Shown here piece by piece: positions 11,212 to 26,162 of a stretch of 64,000 nucleotides of DNA; position 1 is the first letter of the stretch; every line of letters begins with the position of its first letter. Origin of the DNA: Aerosticca soli (GTDB taxonomy: Bacteria; Pseudomonadota; Gammaproteobacteria; Xanthomonadales; Rhodanobacteraceae); the NCBI RefSeq assembly GCF_003967035.1, contig NZ_AP018560.1, positions 2,279,501-2,343,500 on the forward strand. Reading direction: 5' to 3'. The notes beneath the pieces were generated by a model that made no database searches, was not told the DNA's origin, and saw only the letters and a program-made list of their open reading frames with translations. Made by a program: the position numbers and the translations under genes.

Positions 11212-12302
11212 TGGTCGGCCTTTCCGGCGGCGTCGACTCCTCGGTCGCCGCGCTGCTGCTCAAACAGGCCGGACAAGCGGTCGAGGGCCTGTTCATGCAG
11301 AACTGGGAGGATGACGGGCGTACCGGCCCGTGCCGCGCCGATGCCGACCGCAAGGATGCGGTGGCGGTGTGCGGGCGGCTGGCGCTGCCCTTCCATGCGC
11401 GCAATTTCGCCGCCGAATACTGGGACGGCGTGTTTGCGCACTTCCTCGCCGAATACCGCGCCGGCCGCACGCCCAACCCGGACGTGCTGTGCAACCGCGA
11501 GATCAAGTTCAAGACCTTCCTGGAGGAGGCCCGCGCGCTCGGCGCCGAGAAGATCGCCACCGGCCACTACGCCCGCATCGACCGACACGAAGGCGCCTAT
11601 CGCCTGCTGCGCGCGGCGGACGCGGCCAAGGACCAGACCTACTTCCTGCATGCGCTCGGCCAGACCCAGCTGGCCGCCACGCTGTTTCCGCTCGGCGGCC
11701 TGCTCAAGACGCAGGTGCGCGCGCTGGCCCGCGAGGCGGCGCTGCCCACGCACGCGAAGAAGGATTCGACCGGCATCTGCTTCATCGGCGAACGCGACTT
11801 CCGTGCTTTCCTGGCCCAGTACCTGCCGGCGCGCCCCGGGCCGATGCGCACGCCCGAGGGCCGGGAGGTGGGCGAGCACCAGGGCGTGATGTACTACACG
11901 CTGGGCCAGCGCCACGGCCTTGGCATCGGCGGGCGCGCGGGCACTGGCGGCGAGCCGTGGTACGTGGTCGGCAAGGACGTGGCGGCCAACGTGCTCTACG
12001 TCGCCCAGGGCGGCGAGAACCGCTGGCTGTATGCGCGCCGGGTACGCACCGAGACGCCGAGCTGGGTCGCCGGCCGACCGCCTGCCGCGCACTTCCGCTG
12101 CACCGCCAAGACGCGCTATCGCCAGAGCGATCAGCCGTGCACGGTGACGGTGCGCGAAGACGGCCTGGAAGCGTGGTTCGACCAGCCGCAGCGCGCGGTG
12201 ACGCCGGGGCAGTCGCTGGTGCTCTACGACGGCGAGCTCTGCCTGGGCGGCGCGGTGATCGCCGCCACCGACGCGCCGTTCGGCGGGCTGGGGGCAGCAT
12301 GA
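11202..12302 (+). CDS. mnmA: tRNA-specific 2-thiouridylase MnmA
   Basis: MnmA activates U34 of tRNA-Lys, -Glu and -Gln with ATP and inserts sulfur relayed by the Tus system. The 366-residue protein opens with the PP-loop [11 protein letters not shown]. Both catalytic cysteines are visible: Cys97 in [11 protein letters not shown] and Cys193 in [17 protein letters not shown] and the C-terminal beta-barrel are intact. The start at 11202 lies inside the nudJ end, and a second ATG three codons later is possible. The stop overlaps the hflD start in an ATGA. Confidence 0.97.
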   Translation: MRVMVGLSGGVDSSVAALLLKQAGQAVEGLFMQNWEDDGRTGPCRADADRKDAVAVCGRLALPFHARNFAAEYWDGVFAHFLAEYRAGRTPNPDVLCNREIKFKTFLEEARALGAEKIATGHYARIDRHEGAYRLLRAADAAKDQTYFLHALGQTQLAATLFPLGGLLKTQVRALAREAALPTHAKKDSTGICFIGERDFRAFLAQYLPARPGPMRTPEGREVGEHQGVMYYTLGQRHGLGIGGRAGTGGEPWYVVGKDVAANVLYVAQGGENRWLYARRVRTETPSWVAGRPPAAHFRCTAKTRYRQSDQPCTVTVREDGLEAWFDQPQRAVTPGQSLVLYDGELCLGGAVIAATDAPFGGLGAA

Positions 12303-12949
12303 GCGCCATGACCTTCCGGCAGGCCATGACCGAAGAGCGCGTGCTCGCCCTGGCCGGGCTGTTCCAGGGCGTCGGCCTGGCTTGCCAGTTCGCGCGCGAA
12401 GGCCGCTGCGACGAGACGGCGCTGGACGCCAGCCTGGCCAGCATCCTGCGCCGCGAGGCGCCGAGCGTCGCAGCCGTCTATGGCGGCGTCGCCGGCGTGC
12501 GGCTGGGTCTGCGCCAGCTGATCGCCCAGCTCGATGGCCGCGAACGTGATTTCACCCTCACCCGCATGGCGGTCGCCGTGCTGCGGCTGGAGCGCAGCCT
12601 GGCCCGGCATCCGGCGGTGCTCGAACGCTTGCAGCAGGGACTGGAGGCGGTACAGGCCCAGGCCGCCAGGCTCGGCCACGACTCGGCGGAGGTGATCGCC
12701 CGGCTCGATGCGCTGTACACCGCCACGCTGTCCACGCTGCAGCCGCGGATCCTGGTCGCCGGCGATCCGGACCTGCTCAAGCAGCCGGCGGTGGTGATCC
12801 GCATCCGCGCCTGCCTGCTCGCCGCGGTCCGCTCGGCGGTGCTCTGGCGGCAGCTGGGCGGCCGCCGCTGGCAGCTCCTCCTGCACCGGCGTCGCTGCTG
12901 CATGCTGGCGCGCGGGCTCCTGACCGGCGCGATCCTGGATCGCGGCTGA
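12299..12949 (+). CDS. hflD: HflD homologue (YcfC/DUF489 family)
   Basis: This 216-residue helical protein belongs to the family of E. coli HflD, a peripheral inner-membrane protein named for an effect on lambda CII stability; its role in bacterial physiology is not settled. The sequence shows [17 protein letters not shown] near 15-33 and [15 protein letters not shown] near 84-98, typical of the family, and a basic arginine-rich C-terminal tail. The ATGA overlap with mnmA reproduces the E. coli mnmA-hflD arrangement, but purB, which follows in E. coli, is replaced here by acnA after a 225-base gap. Confidence 0.88.
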   Translation: MSAMTFRQAMTEERVLALAGLFQGVGLACQFAREGRCDETALDASLASILRREAPSVAAVYGGVAGVRLGLRQLIAQLDGRERDFTLTRMAVAVLRLERSLARHPAVLERLQQGLEAVQAQAARLGHDSAEVIARLDALYTATLSTLQPRILVAGDPDLLKQPAVVIRIRACLLAAVRSAVLWRQLGGRRWQLLLHRRRCCMLARGLLTGAILDRG

Positions 12950-13174
12950 CGCGCCGCCCGGCGCCGCATCGCGGCGAGGTGGGTGCTTCATCGCCGCGGG
13001 CGGCATCGCGCCAAGGCCCGGCGACCGCACCGGCCGCCTTCTCGATTGATGCCGCGCACGCCGGCTACCGCCGTTTTGGGCGATAATTGCGTGCTTTTTC
13101 ACCGGTGCCGGCCACCGACGATGCGTCGACCCGCCTTTAAAGCCGCAGCCTCAAAAGCCAGGAGCTCGAGCCCC

Positions 13175-15877
<2,703 letters not shown>

Positions 15878-15917
15878 CCGTCCGCTGCGGCGGGCGATCC
15901 GCCGCAGCGCCGTTCTC

Positions 15918-15949
15918 CCAAGCCCGCGTCGGCCACGGCGCGGGCTTGG
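15918..15949 (+). terminator. Hairpin behind acnA, possible terminator
   Basis: CCAAGCCCGCG (15918-15928) pairs perfectly with CGCGGGCTTGG (15939-15949) around a ten-base loop, 41 bases after the acnA stop. Only CGTTT follows, so termination may be weak or need Rho. The rest of the 290-base gap to the convergent SDR gene holds no recognisable gene. Confidence 0.5.
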
Positions 15950-16167
15950 CGTTTGTGCGCAGCCCCGGCGCCAGGCCCGTCGTCGATGCCGGCGGCCGAC
16001 GGCAAACGGGCCGTTCGTCGGCGCCGGTGCCGGCTGAAAAATCCTTCAAGGCTTGGGGCCGCGCAGCTTGCCGGTCCTTCAGCGGCCGCAAGGCGTCTGA
16101 TCGGCCCGTTCTTTGGGGCGGCAGCCAACTCGGCCGGCCGATGCGCGAACGCGACGCCGGTCAGCGA

Positions 16168-16992
16168 TCAGGCACCGCGTCCATAGCCGGCTTCGTCGAG
16201 CGCGGCGGCCGGGTCGTCGGCCCGCCAGCGGGTGGCGACCAGACGCCTGCCGGTCACCTCGCGCGCGGCATCGGAGAGCAGCCACAGGAGCGGCGGCACG
16301 ACGATCGCCGGATCGAGCAGCCCGGCCACGATTTCTGCCGGCAACCCAGGCGGGATCATGCCGGTGCGGGTGGCTCCGCCGGGCAGGAGCGCATTGACCG
16401 TGATGCCGGTGCCGGCCAGGTCCTGCGCCCAGATCGCGGTGGCCGACTCCAGCGCCGCCTTGGACGGCCCGTAGGGCGAGAAGCCGCGCCGGCGCATGGT
16501 GTCGCGGTTCATCGAGATGTTGACGATGCGGCCGCGCCCGGCGGCGAGCATGGCCGGCACCGCCGCCCGCGCCATCAGGAACGGGCCGTTGACGTTGGTG
16601 TCGATCACCATGCGCCAGACCTCCGGGTCCACCTCCCAGAAGCGCGTGGCCTCGGTGAGGAAACGCGGGCTCACGTATTTCATGCCGCGTCCGGCATTGT
16701 TGACGAGGATGTCCAGCCGCCCCCAGCGCGCGAGCGCGGCGGCGACCACGGCGGCGGCGTCCTCCTCGCGGGTGACGTCGGCACGCAGGGCGAGCCAGTG
16801 GTCTTCGCCGGCGATGGCCGCGGCTTCGGCAGCGACACGTTGCAGCTCGTCGAGCTCACGCGCCGCGGTGGCGATCACGCGCACGCCGGCGGCGAGCAGA
16901 CCGAGCGCCATCGCGCGGCCCAGGCCGCGGCCGCCGCCGGTGACGATGGCCACCTGGCCGGACAATTCGGGAGGCTTGGGCATGTCGTTCAT
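16168..16992 (-). CDS. Short-chain dehydrogenase/reductase (SDR) family oxidoreductase
   Basis: A 274-residue classical SDR. The nucleotide-binding motif TGGGRGLG lies near residues 18-25, NNAG near 102-105, the catalytic Ser in VNISMN and the YxxxK pair in SPYGPSK. The C-terminal tail of about 25 residues after the Rossmann fold is longer than in many SDRs. Substrate is not known. It is the last gene of three overlapping oxidoreductase genes; its ATG at 16992 overlaps the stop of the hydroxyacid dehydrogenase in ATGA. An alternative start three codons later is possible. It converges with acnA. Confidence 0.85.
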   Translation of the reverse strand: MNDMPKPPELSGQVAIVTGGGRGLGRAMALGLLAAGVRVIATAARELDELQRVAAEAAAIAGEDHWLALRADVTREEDAAAVVAAALARWGRLDILVNNAGRGMKYVSPRFLTEATRFWEVDPEVWRMVIDTNVNGPFLMARAAVPAMLAAGRGRIVNISMNRDTMRRRGFSPYGPSKAALESATAIWAQDLAGTGITVNALLPGGATRTGMIPPGLPAEIVAGLLDPAIVVPPLLWLLSDAAREVTGRRLVATRWRADDPAAALDEAGYGRGA

Positions 16993-17974
16993 GGGTCGAG
17001 ATAGAGGGTACGGTCGACCACGCCGTGCGGCGCCTGGCCGTCCAGATAGCGCAGGAGATTGGCGCAGGCGCGCTCCAGCACCACGTCGTCCCAGCCGGGC
17101 ACGCGTGCGGAGTTGTGCGGCGAGCCGATCACGTTGGGCAGGTCGAGAAAGGGGTGGTCCATGCGGAAGGCGCCGTGGCGGAACGGCTCCACCCACCAGG
17201 CGTCGATGCCGGCGGCGGCCTGCGGGTGGTCGCGCAGGAAATCGTACAGCGCGTGCTCGTCGATCAGTTCGCCGCGGGCGACGTTGATCAGGATGACGTC
17301 GTCCTTCAGCCAGCCGATCTCGCGCGGCCCCAGCACGCCGCGGGTGTCGCGGTCGAGCGGCAGACTGAGGATGACCAGATCGGTCCCGCGCAGCACGTCC
17401 TCGAGCCCGGCCAGCGTGCTGCAGCGCCACACCGGCGCGTCGGTGCGGCCGCTGCGATTGACCGCATGGATGCGCGCGCCGAACGGCGCGAGCAGCGCGG
17501 CGCAGGCGCGGCCGATGCCACCGAAACCCAGGATCGCCGCGGTCTTGCCGCGCAGGGTGCCGGTGAAGCTCATTTGATCGAACACGCCCTCGCGCATGCG
17601 TTCGTGGTTGTAGCGCAGCTTCTTGCACAAGGCGAGCGCCATCGCCAGCACGTGCTCGGCCATCGGCTCGGCGAAGGCGCCGACGTTGCTGGCGATCACC
17701 GTCTGCGGCGGGAAGCGGCGCATGTCCAGATGATCGACGCCGGCGGTGAGCACCTGCACGAAGCGCCAGGCCGGCGCCTCGGGCCAGGCATCACCGATCT
17801 CGCGCGCCGGCTGCATCGTGAGCAGGATGTCGGCCCGCGCGAGGGCGGCGGCACGCTCGCTGGCCGGCATGTCGGCCAGAAAGCGCAATTCCACGCGCCC
17901 GCCGAGCGCCTTTTCGAGCTTGGGGCGGGTGGCCGGCGAAATCGTCGCCAGCAGCAAGGGGCGGGCGGTGGCAT

Positions 17975-17978
<4 letters not shown>
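16989..17978 (-). CDS. D-isomer-specific 2-hydroxyacid dehydrogenase
   Basis: A 329-residue NAD(P)-dependent dehydrogenase with the cofactor motif ILGFGGIG (about residues 147-154). The catalytic Arg sits in NVARGELID, the Glu in AWWVEPF and the His in SPHNSA. Family members reduce 2-oxoacids to D-2-hydroxyacids or the reverse (glyoxylate/hydroxypyruvate reductase, phosphoglycerate dehydrogenase and others). The usual DVFEEEP segment is altered to DAWWVEP, which resembles a subgroup of uncharacterised members. It is translationally coupled to the aldo/keto reductase before it and the SDR after it. The exact substrate is open. Confidence 0.85.
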
Positions 17979-18961
<983 letters not shown>

Positions 18962-19039
18962 GATCGAAAACCTCCGCGATGGCCAAGGCCGCATGCTAAC
19001 GCCGGCATGCTTTCCTGCACGTGACAAGGCGGCGCGCTT

Positions 19040-20485
19040 CTAGGCCGCGGTGCCGCCCACGGTCATGCCGTCGATGCGCAGGGTCGGCTGGCCCACGCCC
19101 ACCGGCACGCTCTGGCCGTCCTTGCCGCACACGCCGACACCGTCGTCGAGCTTGAGGTCGTTGCCGATCATCGAGATGCGCTGCATCACCTCCGGCCCCG
19201 AGCCGATCAGGGTGGCGCCCTTGACCGGGGCGGTGATGCGGCCGTCCTCGATCAGATACGCCTCGCTGGCCGAGAACACGAACTTGCCGCTGGTGATGTC
19301 GACCTGGCCGCCGCCGAAGTTGACCGCATACAGGCCACGCTTGACCGAACGCAGGATTTCCTCCGGGTCGTGATGGCCGGCGCGCATGTAGGTGTTGGTC
19401 ATGCGCGGCATCGGCAGCTGGTTGAACGCCTCGCGGCGGCCGTTGCCGGTCGGCGCCATGCCCATCAGCCGCGCGTTGAGCTTGTCCTGCATGTAGCCCT
19501 TGAGGATGCCGTCCTCGATCAGCACGGTGCATTGGCTGGGCGTGCCCTCGTCGTCCACGCTGAGCGAGCCGCGCCGCCCCGGCAGGGTGCCGTCGTCGAC
19601 CACGGTGACGCCGGGCGCGGCGACGCGCTGGCCCAGCCTGCCGGCGAAGGCGGAACTGCCTTTGCGGTTGAAATCGCCCTCCAGGCCATGCCCCACCGCC
19701 TCGTGCAAGAGCACGCCCGGCCAGCCCGGACCGAGCACCACGGTCATCTGCCCGGCCGGCGCGTCCACGGCGTCGAGGTTGACCAAGGCCTGGCGCACTG
19801 CTTCCTCGGCGAAGGCCAGCGCGCGGCCGTTTTCCAGCAATTCCCGGTAACCGTAGCGGCCGCCGCCGCCGGCATGGCCCTGCTCGCGGCGGCCGTTGGA
19901 CTCGGCGATCACCTGCACGGACAGACGCACCAGCGGACGCACGTCCGCCGCCAGCGTGCCGTCGGAGCCGGCCACCAGCACGGTGTCCAGCACCGCGGCC
20001 AGGCTCACGATCACCTGGCTCACCCGCGGGTCGCGCGCCCGCGCATGGGCGTCGACCGCGCGCAGCAGGGCGATCTTTTCCTCGTTGGGCAGGCTCTCGA
20101 CCGGATCGATCGGCGGGTACAACGCGCGCCCGCGCGTCACCGCCAGCGGCCGCCCGACACCGGCGCCACCGGCATGGGCGATGGCGCGCGCGGCGCGCGC
20201 GGCCTCGACGAGCTGCGGCAGCACGATCTCGTCCGAATAGGCAAACCCGGTCTTCTCGCCGCTGATCGCGCGCACGCCCACGCCTTGTTCGATGGCGTGG
20301 CTGCCGCTCTTGACGATGCCCTCCTCGAGCATCCAGGACTCGCTGCGCGAGTGCTGGAAGTAGAGATCGGCGGCGTCGATGCCCGGCCCCATGAGCTGGG
20401 CGAACAGATGATCGAGATCGCCGGCGGCCAGGCCGCCCGGGACGAGCAGCCGGCTTTCGGCGAGGGCGAGCGGAGAATCGTTCAT
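19040..20485 (-). CDS. tldD: Metalloprotease TldD
   Basis: TldD pairs with TldE/PmbA to form a zinc protease that digests unfolded peptides and matures some small peptides such as microcin B17 and CcdA antitoxin. This 481-residue protein has the zinc motif [11 protein letters not shown] near 265-275 and the conserved C-terminal [18 protein letters not shown]. The start at 20485 gives the family length. No pmbA gene is in the window. It is the third gene of the conserved rng-yhdP-tldD order, with an 80-base gap after yhdP. Confidence 0.95.
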   Translation of the reverse strand: MNDSPLALAESRLLVPGGLAAGDLDHLFAQLMGPGIDAADLYFQHSRSESWMLEEGIVKSGSHAIEQGVGVRAISGEKTGFAYSDEIVLPQLVEAARAARAIAHAGGAGVGRPLAVTRGRALYPPIDPVESLPNEEKIALLRAVDAHARARDPRVSQVIVSLAAVLDTVLVAGSDGTLAADVRPLVRLSVQVIAESNGRREQGHAGGGGRYGYRELLENGRALAFAEEAVRQALVNLDAVDAPAGQMTVVLGPGWPGVLLHEAVGHGLEGDFNRKGSSAFAGRLGQRVAAPGVTVVDDGTLPGRRGSLSVDDEGTPSQCTVLIEDGILKGYMQDKLNARLMGMAPTGNGRREAFNQLPMPRMTNTYMRAGHHDPEEILRSVKRGLYAVNFGGGQVDITSGKFVFSASEAYLIEDGRITAPVKGATLIGSGPEVMQRISMIGNDLKLDDGVGVCGKDGQSVPVGVGQPTLRIDGMTVGGTAA

Positions 20486-20565
20486 GCCAGAACCTTCGAG
20501 TCTGCGGGAGGAAAAAAGATGCGGGCCTTCGATATGGGGCCCGGGCCGGGGCATTGAAAGCACGC

Positions 20566-23500
20566 TCACTGACCGGCCGGCGCGCTGCGCTCGATCAGGG
20601 TCATCACCGGCTTGTCCCAGCTGCCGGTGACGCGGTAGCGCGCGGCCGCGGCCTTGTTGAGCCCATGGCCCAGGATGCCCTGCACGGCCAAGCCGGCGGC
20701 GGCGCCCACCGGGCCGCCCATGACCGCGCCGACCACCGGCAGGCTGCTGCCCACGTGCGGGACCACCCGCACGTCCTGGTCGTAGTCGCGCGCGCGCAAG
20801 CCGGCGCGGCCCTTGATGGTGATGTCGGCGGCCGGCCCCTTGATCTTCAGGTTGCCGGTGTAGGCATTGCCGTCGCCAAAGCGGAAATCGCCGGCAATGA
20901 GATCGAAAGCCAGCCCCTTGCCGAACACGTCGCCGAAATCCAGGGTGAGCCGGCGCGGCAGCTCGGTCAGCGAGACCAGCCCGAACAGACGCCCGACGCC
21001 CGGCTTGACCTCGAGGATGCGCCCGTCGCGGATTTCCACGTGCAGCGTGCCGTCCATGTCCGGCAGCGCGAACGAGCTCGGCGCGCCCGGCCAGCGGGCA
21101 TCCAGCCGGGCCCGGGTCTGGCCACCTTGGAATATCGGCTCGCCGCCCAGGCCAAGCGCATCGAGCAGGCTGTCGACGTCGGTGGCGGAAAAGTCGATGA
21201 CAAGGTGGGTATGGCTGTCGCGGGCATTGCCGTCCCAGTCGCCGCTGGCGCTGATCTGCACCTTGCGCGACAGCGCCCGCAGCGGATCGATGTGCATGCC
21301 GGTGGCGGTCGGCCAGCTTTCCAGCCGCGCCTGGCCGAGCCGGGCCTCGCCCAGGCGCAGGTCGTCCACCTGCAAATGGAACGGCGGCAAGCTGGCCGGA
21401 TCGATGCCGGTGGCCGCGGCCTCGGCCGGCGTGGCCGCCGGGCGCGCGGCGGCGGTGGTGTCCTGCGGCCAGTACAGGCGGTCGAGCTGCAAGGTCACGC
21501 CGCGCCGGCGCAGGTCCTGCTGTGGCACGCGCACGCGCCCGGCCAGGGCCGGTGCGTCGACGGTGAAGCCCATCACGTCGCCCTCGGGCTGCGCACGCAG
21601 GCGCATGGACGCGAATGGACGGCCGAACAGGAGTGCGGTACCGGCCGTCACGTCCAGGCTTTCGAGCCCCGGACCGCCGTCTGCGCCGGCGCCACCCGCC
21701 ACCTGCGCGATCCAGCCGCTGACATCCAGCTTCGCGGTCCGGCCGCGCACGCGCAGCCCCTGCGCAGGCGGCGCTTCCGGCGCGCCGTTGCCCAGCAGCA
21801 GGCTGCCGGCGAGCGGGCGGCCGTGCTCGTCGGGCAGCCGCAGGCGCGCCCGCAACACGTCGCGCAGCGCGAGTTGCAGATCCGCGCTGCCGGCCGGCAA
21901 GGGCAGGCGCAGCTGTAGCGGCAAGGCGTCCGCGGGGGCCTTGTCCAAGGGTGCCGGCAAGGCCACACGCATGCCCACGAGATCGGAACCGAGCGTGAGC
22001 ACGGGCGTCCACGGCGCGCGGGCGCCGTCGCGGCTGACAGCCAGGTCGATCCGGAAGGCGCTGCGGCCGCTGGCGACGGCTTTCAGCCAATCGAGCGCGG
22101 GCAGATCCTGAAGCAGCTCGGCGGTACCCAGGCGGCTGTCCAGATGCGCGGCAAAAGCGGTGTCGGGCCGGCCGGTGGCGCCGGCGATGTCGGCCTCCAC
22201 GGTGGCGGCCTGACCGCGGAAGCCGCCCTGCAGGGGCCCGAGATGGGCGCCATGCGCATCGAACCTGACCGGGCCGCCGAGCCTGGCCAGCGCCACCTTC
22301 CACGCCGGCGCCTTGAGGTCCATGTCCTTGAGCTGCGCGCGGCCGTCGACGCGCAGGGCGTCGGCGTTGCCGACTGGCAGCTGCAGCGTGAAATCGAAGT
22401 GCCCACTGCCGCCGAGTTCCAGTTTGGACAGCAGCTCGTCCTGCGACCGCGCGATCGGGCTCTGGCGCAGGAAATCGCGCAAGTGCATGCCGCTGCCGCC
22501 GCCCTGCACGGCAAGATCGAGCACGATGTCGCCGAAGTCGGCGATGCGCGCGCGGGCCGACTCGACCTGCACGCCGAGCGACTGGCCGCGATCGACATCC
22601 ACCTCCATGCCGTTGTCGACGAAGCTCGCCAGCGCGTGCAGCCCGTCGGCGCGTGGCCAGTCCTCGCCGTAGTCGAAGGTGAGTCCGTCGATCACGGCGC
22701 GGGCCTCGAAGCGGCCTTCGTGCTGGCGGAACGGCCAATCGGAAAGATCGCCGCGGATCAGCGCATCGGCCGCCTGGATGTGCCCGGCGACCAGCGCCCG
22801 GTTCAACCAGGCCTGCGCCGACGGCGGCATGCTGTGGACCGGCCAGAACAGCGGCGCGGCGGTGACTTCGGCATGGTCGATCCGCGCATAGAGATCGAGG
22901 AACGGCCGGCCGCCGGCCGCCGGCAGGACCGCCTCGCCGCGGGCCTGGCCGCCGAAGCCCGCACCCTCGAAAGCCAGGGCGTCGGTGCCCACGTGCCAGC
23001 CCTCCTCGGCCGGCCAGGCGACGATCTCGCCGTCCAGGCGGGCGAGCGCGAACGGCCGGGCGAACACCCGTGGCAGGGCCAGCGTGGTGGCCTGCGCCGG
23101 CAGCGCCAGCGCGAGTGCCTGGGGGTCCGCGCGCAGGCTGCCCTGCAGCGGCCCGAAGCCGGGCAGCGCGCCGACCGCATCGACACCGAGCGCGTGGAAG
23201 CTCGCCTGCGCCGTTTCCAGCCCCGCGCGACGCGACCAGCGCCCCACCGCCGCATCGAGCGTGCCGTGCGGATGTCCGTCACGCAGCCATTGCGCGAGCC
23301 CGGTCGGCAGGCCCGGCGACAGCGCGAGCCAGGGCAATAGATCGGCCAGCACCAGCCGGCGCGCGGCAAAGCGCAGCGTAAGGTCGGGCGTGCCCGCGTG
23401 GTCGAGGGCGAGCACCAGCGCGCCGCCGTCGTCGCCCGCAAAGTGCAGCAGGTCGCCGGCCTCCTGGCGGTCCAGAGCGACCAGTCCGTGGAAGGCGGGC

Positions 23501-24360
23501 ACCGCCACCGTGCCTTGCGGGCCGTCGACGGCGAGCCCGGTCAGGTCCGCGCGCAGGACGGCATGCGTCACCCTGCCCGCGCGCCAGTCCAGCCAGGCGG
23601 CGAGGTCGCCGTGCCCCGAACGTAGGCCGTAACCGCCCGGCGACGTCCCGTCGAGCAGCGCATGCAGATCGGCCTGCGTACCCGCCAGCCACAGCCGGCC
23701 GCGGCTGCCGTCGTCCAAAAAATCCCCCGCGCCGTGCCAGAGCCCGGGCGCCCCCTCGCGACGCAGCACGGCGCCGAAACGCACGCGCCGGCCCTGGCGG
23801 CTGAGGTGCAGGGTCTGCGCATGCAGCTGCATGTGCGTGCCGTGCGCCTCGTCGCTCAGGTTGACGCGCAGGTCATCCAGCCACAGCCCCAGCGAAAGCG
23901 GTCGCAGCGGCTCGCGCTCGTCGCCGCCGGTCGGCCCGATGCCGGCGATGTGCCAGCGTCCCTGCGCATCGCGGCTGAGGTCGAGCTCGAGTCCGCGCAC
24001 ACGCAGGTTGAGCAGATGCCCGGACGGCCGCAGCCAGCCGCGCAAATCGAGATCGAGCTCGAGCGCGGGCAGCCGCAGCGGCGCACCGCCGGTCGCGCTG
24101 CCGATGCTGACTTCGTGCAGCACGAAGCGGGGCCCATGCGGCTGCCAGTGCGCCTCCACCGTGGCCAGGCCGATCGGCCGGCCGAGCCGCGCGGACAACT
24201 GCGCGGCCAGCCACTGCGGATGGTCGGCGAGGATCGGCAACGTGAGCTGGGCGACCGCCACCAGCGCGGCGAACGCGACCAGCAGCGACCCCAGGGTGAA
24301 CCACAGCGCCCGGCCGAAACGGTGCAGCCGGCGCGCCCAGGCCGGTCCTAGCCCACGCAA
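20566..24360 (-). CDS. yhdP: YhdP family AsmA-like phospholipid transport protein
   Basis: At 1264 residues this is a typical YhdP, one of the large AsmA-like proteins thought to bridge inner and outer membranes and carry phospholipids outward. A single N-terminal membrane helix (about 18-40) anchors it, and the rest is beta-rich repeating structure. The C-terminal part contains the AsmA-like segment [20 protein letters not shown] and [20 protein letters not shown]. The start codon is TTG at 24360; no ATG lies before the membrane helix, so TTG is the best choice. Gene order rng-yhdP-tldD is the usual one. Confidence 0.92.
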   Translation of the reverse strand: MRGLGPAWARRLHRFGRALWFTLGSLLVAFAALVAVAQLTLPILADHPQWLAAQLSARLGRPIGLATVEAHWQPHGPRFVLHEVSIGSATGGAPLRLPALELDLDLRGWLRPSGHLLNLRVRGLELDLSRDAQGRWHIAGIGPTGGDEREPLRPLSLGLWLDDLRVNLSDEAHGTHMQLHAQTLHLSRQGRRVRFGAVLRREGAPGLWHGAGDFLDDGSRGRLWLAGTQADLHALLDGTSPGGYGLRSGHGDLAAWLDWRAGRVTHAVLRADLTGLAVDGPQGTVAVPAFHGLVALDRQEAGDLLHFAGDDGGALVLALDHAGTPDLTLRFAARRLVLADLLPWLALSPGLPTGLAQWLRDGHPHGTLDAAVGRWSRRAGLETAQASFHALGVDAVGALPGFGPLQGSLRADPQALALALPAQATTLALPRVFARPFALARLDGEIVAWPAEEGWHVGTDALAFEGAGFGGQARGEAVLPAAGGRPFLDLYARIDHAEVTAAPLFWPVHSMPPSAQAWLNRALVAGHIQAADALIRGDLSDWPFRQHEGRFEARAVIDGLTFDYGEDWPRADGLHALASFVDNGMEVDVDRGQSLGVQVESARARIADFGDIVLDLAVQGGGSGMHLRDFLRQSPIARSQDELLSKLELGGSGHFDFTLQLPVGNADALRVDGRAQLKDMDLKAPAWKVALARLGGPVRFDAHGAHLGPLQGGFRGQAATVEADIAGATGRPDTAFAAHLDSRLGTAELLQDLPALDWLKAVASGRSAFRIDLAVSRDGARAPWTPVLTLGSDLVGMRVALPAPLDKAPADALPLQLRLPLPAGSADLQLALRDVLRARLRLPDEHGRPLAGSLLLGNGAPEAPPAQGLRVRGRTAKLDVSGWIAQVAGGAGADGGPGLESLDVTAGTALLFGRPFASMRLRAQPEGDVMGFTVDAPALAGRVRVPQQDLRRRGVTLQLDRLYWPQDTTAAARPAATPAEAAATGIDPASLPPFHLQVDDLRLGEARLGQARLESWPTATGMHIDPLRALSRKVQISASGDWDGNARDSHTHLVIDFSATDVDSLLDALGLGGEPIFQGGQTRARLDARWPGAPSSFALPDMDGTLHVEIRDGRILEVKPGVGRLFGLVSLTELPRRLTLDFGDVFGKGLAFDLIAGDFRFGDGNAYTGNLKIKGPAADITIKGRAGLRARDYDQDVRVVPHVGSSLPVVGAVMGGPVGAAAGLAVQGILGHGLNKAAAARYRVTGSWDKPVMTLIERSAPAGQ

Positions 24361-24486
24361 GCGGATACCCGTCGGTGCGCCAGGGCGGTGCCGCCGGTGA
24401 CCGTCCCTGGACGATGGCGCCGCCCCACGCCAGTAGACGCCTGCGCCGCAGGCCGCAGCCCGGGCGCTCCGGCGGTCAGGCGATCC

Positions 24487-25962
24487 TCAAAGCAGCACCA
24501 CATCGAACTGTTCCTGCGCGTAATGTTCCTCGGCCTGGAAGCGTATGCTCTTGGCGATGAACTCTTCCAGTTCGGCGACCGCCGCCGATTCCTCCTCCAG
24601 GATGCGGCCGACCACCTTGGGGCTGGCCAGCACCAGCAGCGCCTGCGCGCTGAACTGGCGCACCGCGCGGGTGATCTCGCGGAAGATCTCGTAGGTCACC
24701 GTCTCGGCGGTCTTCACCGTGCCGCGCCCGCCGCAGGCCGGACACGGTTCGCACAGCTGACGCTCCAGACTTTCGGTGGTGCGCTTGCGGGTCATCTCCA
24801 CCAGGCCCAGCGGCGACATCGGATAGACCGTGGTCTTGGCGTGGTCGCGCGCCAGGCCCTTCTCCAGCGTGCGCAGCACCTGGCGACGGTGTTCCTCGTC
24901 GGTCATGTCGATGAAGTCGATGATGATGATGCCGCCCAGGTTGCGCAGCCGCAGCTGCCGCGCCGCCGCCTGCGCGGCCTCGAGGTTGGTGCGGTAGACG
25001 GTCTCCTCGAGATTGCGCGAACCGACGTAGCCGCCGGTGTTGACGTCGATGGTGGTCATCGCCTCGGTCTGGTCGATGATGAGATAACCGCCGGACTTGA
25101 GCGGCACCTGCTTGGTCAGCGCGCGCTGGATCTCGTCCTCGGCGCCGTAGAGGTCGAAGATCGGCCGCTCGCCCTCGTAGAGTTCGATGCGGTCGGCGAG
25201 CGAGGGCATGAACTTGCGCACGAACTTGAGCGCCTTGTCGAAGGTCTCGTGCGAATCCACGCGCACTTTCTCGATGTCCTCGTTGAGCAGGTCGCGCAGG
25301 CAGCGCAGGGGCAGCGAAAGCTCCTCGTAGACGCGCTCGCCGACCCGCGCACGGGCGATGTTCTCCTGCACCACGCGCCACACCTTGCCGAGGTAGGTGA
25401 CATCGAAGGCCAGCGCCTCGGCACTCTGCCCCTCGGCGTTGGTGCGCACGATGTAGCCCAGCGGGTCCTCGCCGACCAGCGCGGCCATCACCTCCTTGAG
25501 CCGCGCGCGCTCGGCCTCGTCCTCGATGCGCGCGGAGACGCCCAGCGTGCGCGAATGCGGCAGCAGCACGAGATAGCGCGAAGGAATGGACAGGTGCGTG
25601 GACAGCCGCGCCCCCTTGGAACCGATCGGGTCCTTGACCACCTGCACGATGATCTCCTGGCCCTCCTGGACCAGCTCGCCGATCGCCATCGCATGCGCGC
25701 CGCCGGGCGGCGGCTCGGCGTCCTCCGGCAGCGGTGGGCGCAGGATGTCGGCCGCGTGCAGAAAGGCGGCGCGCTCCAAGCCGATGTCCACGAACACCGC
25801 CTGCATGCCGGGCATCACCCGCTGCACACGGCCCTTGTAGATGTTGCCGACATAGCCGCGGCGGGAGGCCCGCTCGACGTAGACCTCCTGCAGCATGCCG
25901 TTTTCGATGACGCCAACGCGGGTTTCGCGCGGGGTCACGTTGATCAGGATTTCTTCGCTCAA
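24487..25962 (-). CDS. rng: Ribonuclease G
   Basis: RNase G is a single-strand endoribonuclease of the RNase E/G family that matures the 5' end of 16S rRNA and degrades some mRNAs. The 491-residue protein has an S1 domain (about 35-125, with RVQRVMPGMQAVFVDIG), the catalytic region IIIIDFIDM with DVNTGGYVG, and the zinc-link CPACGGRGTVKT near 402-413; it lacks the long C-terminal scaffold of RNase E. The start is TTG at 25962 (MSEEILINVTPRETRV), the only start that gives the family N-terminus. A TATAAA element at 26109-26114 (minus strand) is a weak promoter candidate in the 200-base gap upstream. Confidence 0.95.
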   Translation of the reverse strand: MSEEILINVTPRETRVGVIENGMLQEVYVERASRRGYVGNIYKGRVQRVMPGMQAVFVDIGLERAAFLHAADILRPPLPEDAEPPPGGAHAMAIGELVQEGQEIIVQVVKDPIGSKGARLSTHLSIPSRYLVLLPHSRTLGVSARIEDEAERARLKEVMAALVGEDPLGYIVRTNAEGQSAEALAFDVTYLGKVWRVVQENIARARVGERVYEELSLPLRCLRDLLNEDIEKVRVDSHETFDKALKFVRKFMPSLADRIELYEGERPIFDLYGAEDEIQRALTKQVPLKSGGYLIIDQTEAMTTIDVNTGGYVGSRNLEETVYRTNLEAAQAAARQLRLRNLGGIIIIDFIDMTDEEHRRQVLRTLEKGLARDHAKTTVYPMSPLGLVEMTRKRTTESLERQLCEPCPACGGRGTVKTAETVTYEIFREITRAVRQFSAQALLVLASPKVVGRILEEESAAVAELEEFIAKSIRFQAEEHYAQEQFDVVLL

Positions 25963-26162
25963 ACGCTTCGGCCCTCGGAAAAAGCTCGCTCGGCCTGGCC
26001 GCCGTCGCCATGCGCCAGAGAGCCGGAAGGCTTGCCGCGCCCGCCGGAACCAACGTTCTGCGGGTGCGACGGCCGCCGAGCTCCGCCAGGTGCCTTGATA
26101 AGTGACTGTTTATAGCGGCAGGGTGAATGCGCTGTCGATGCGCAAGACCAGGACCGCGACCT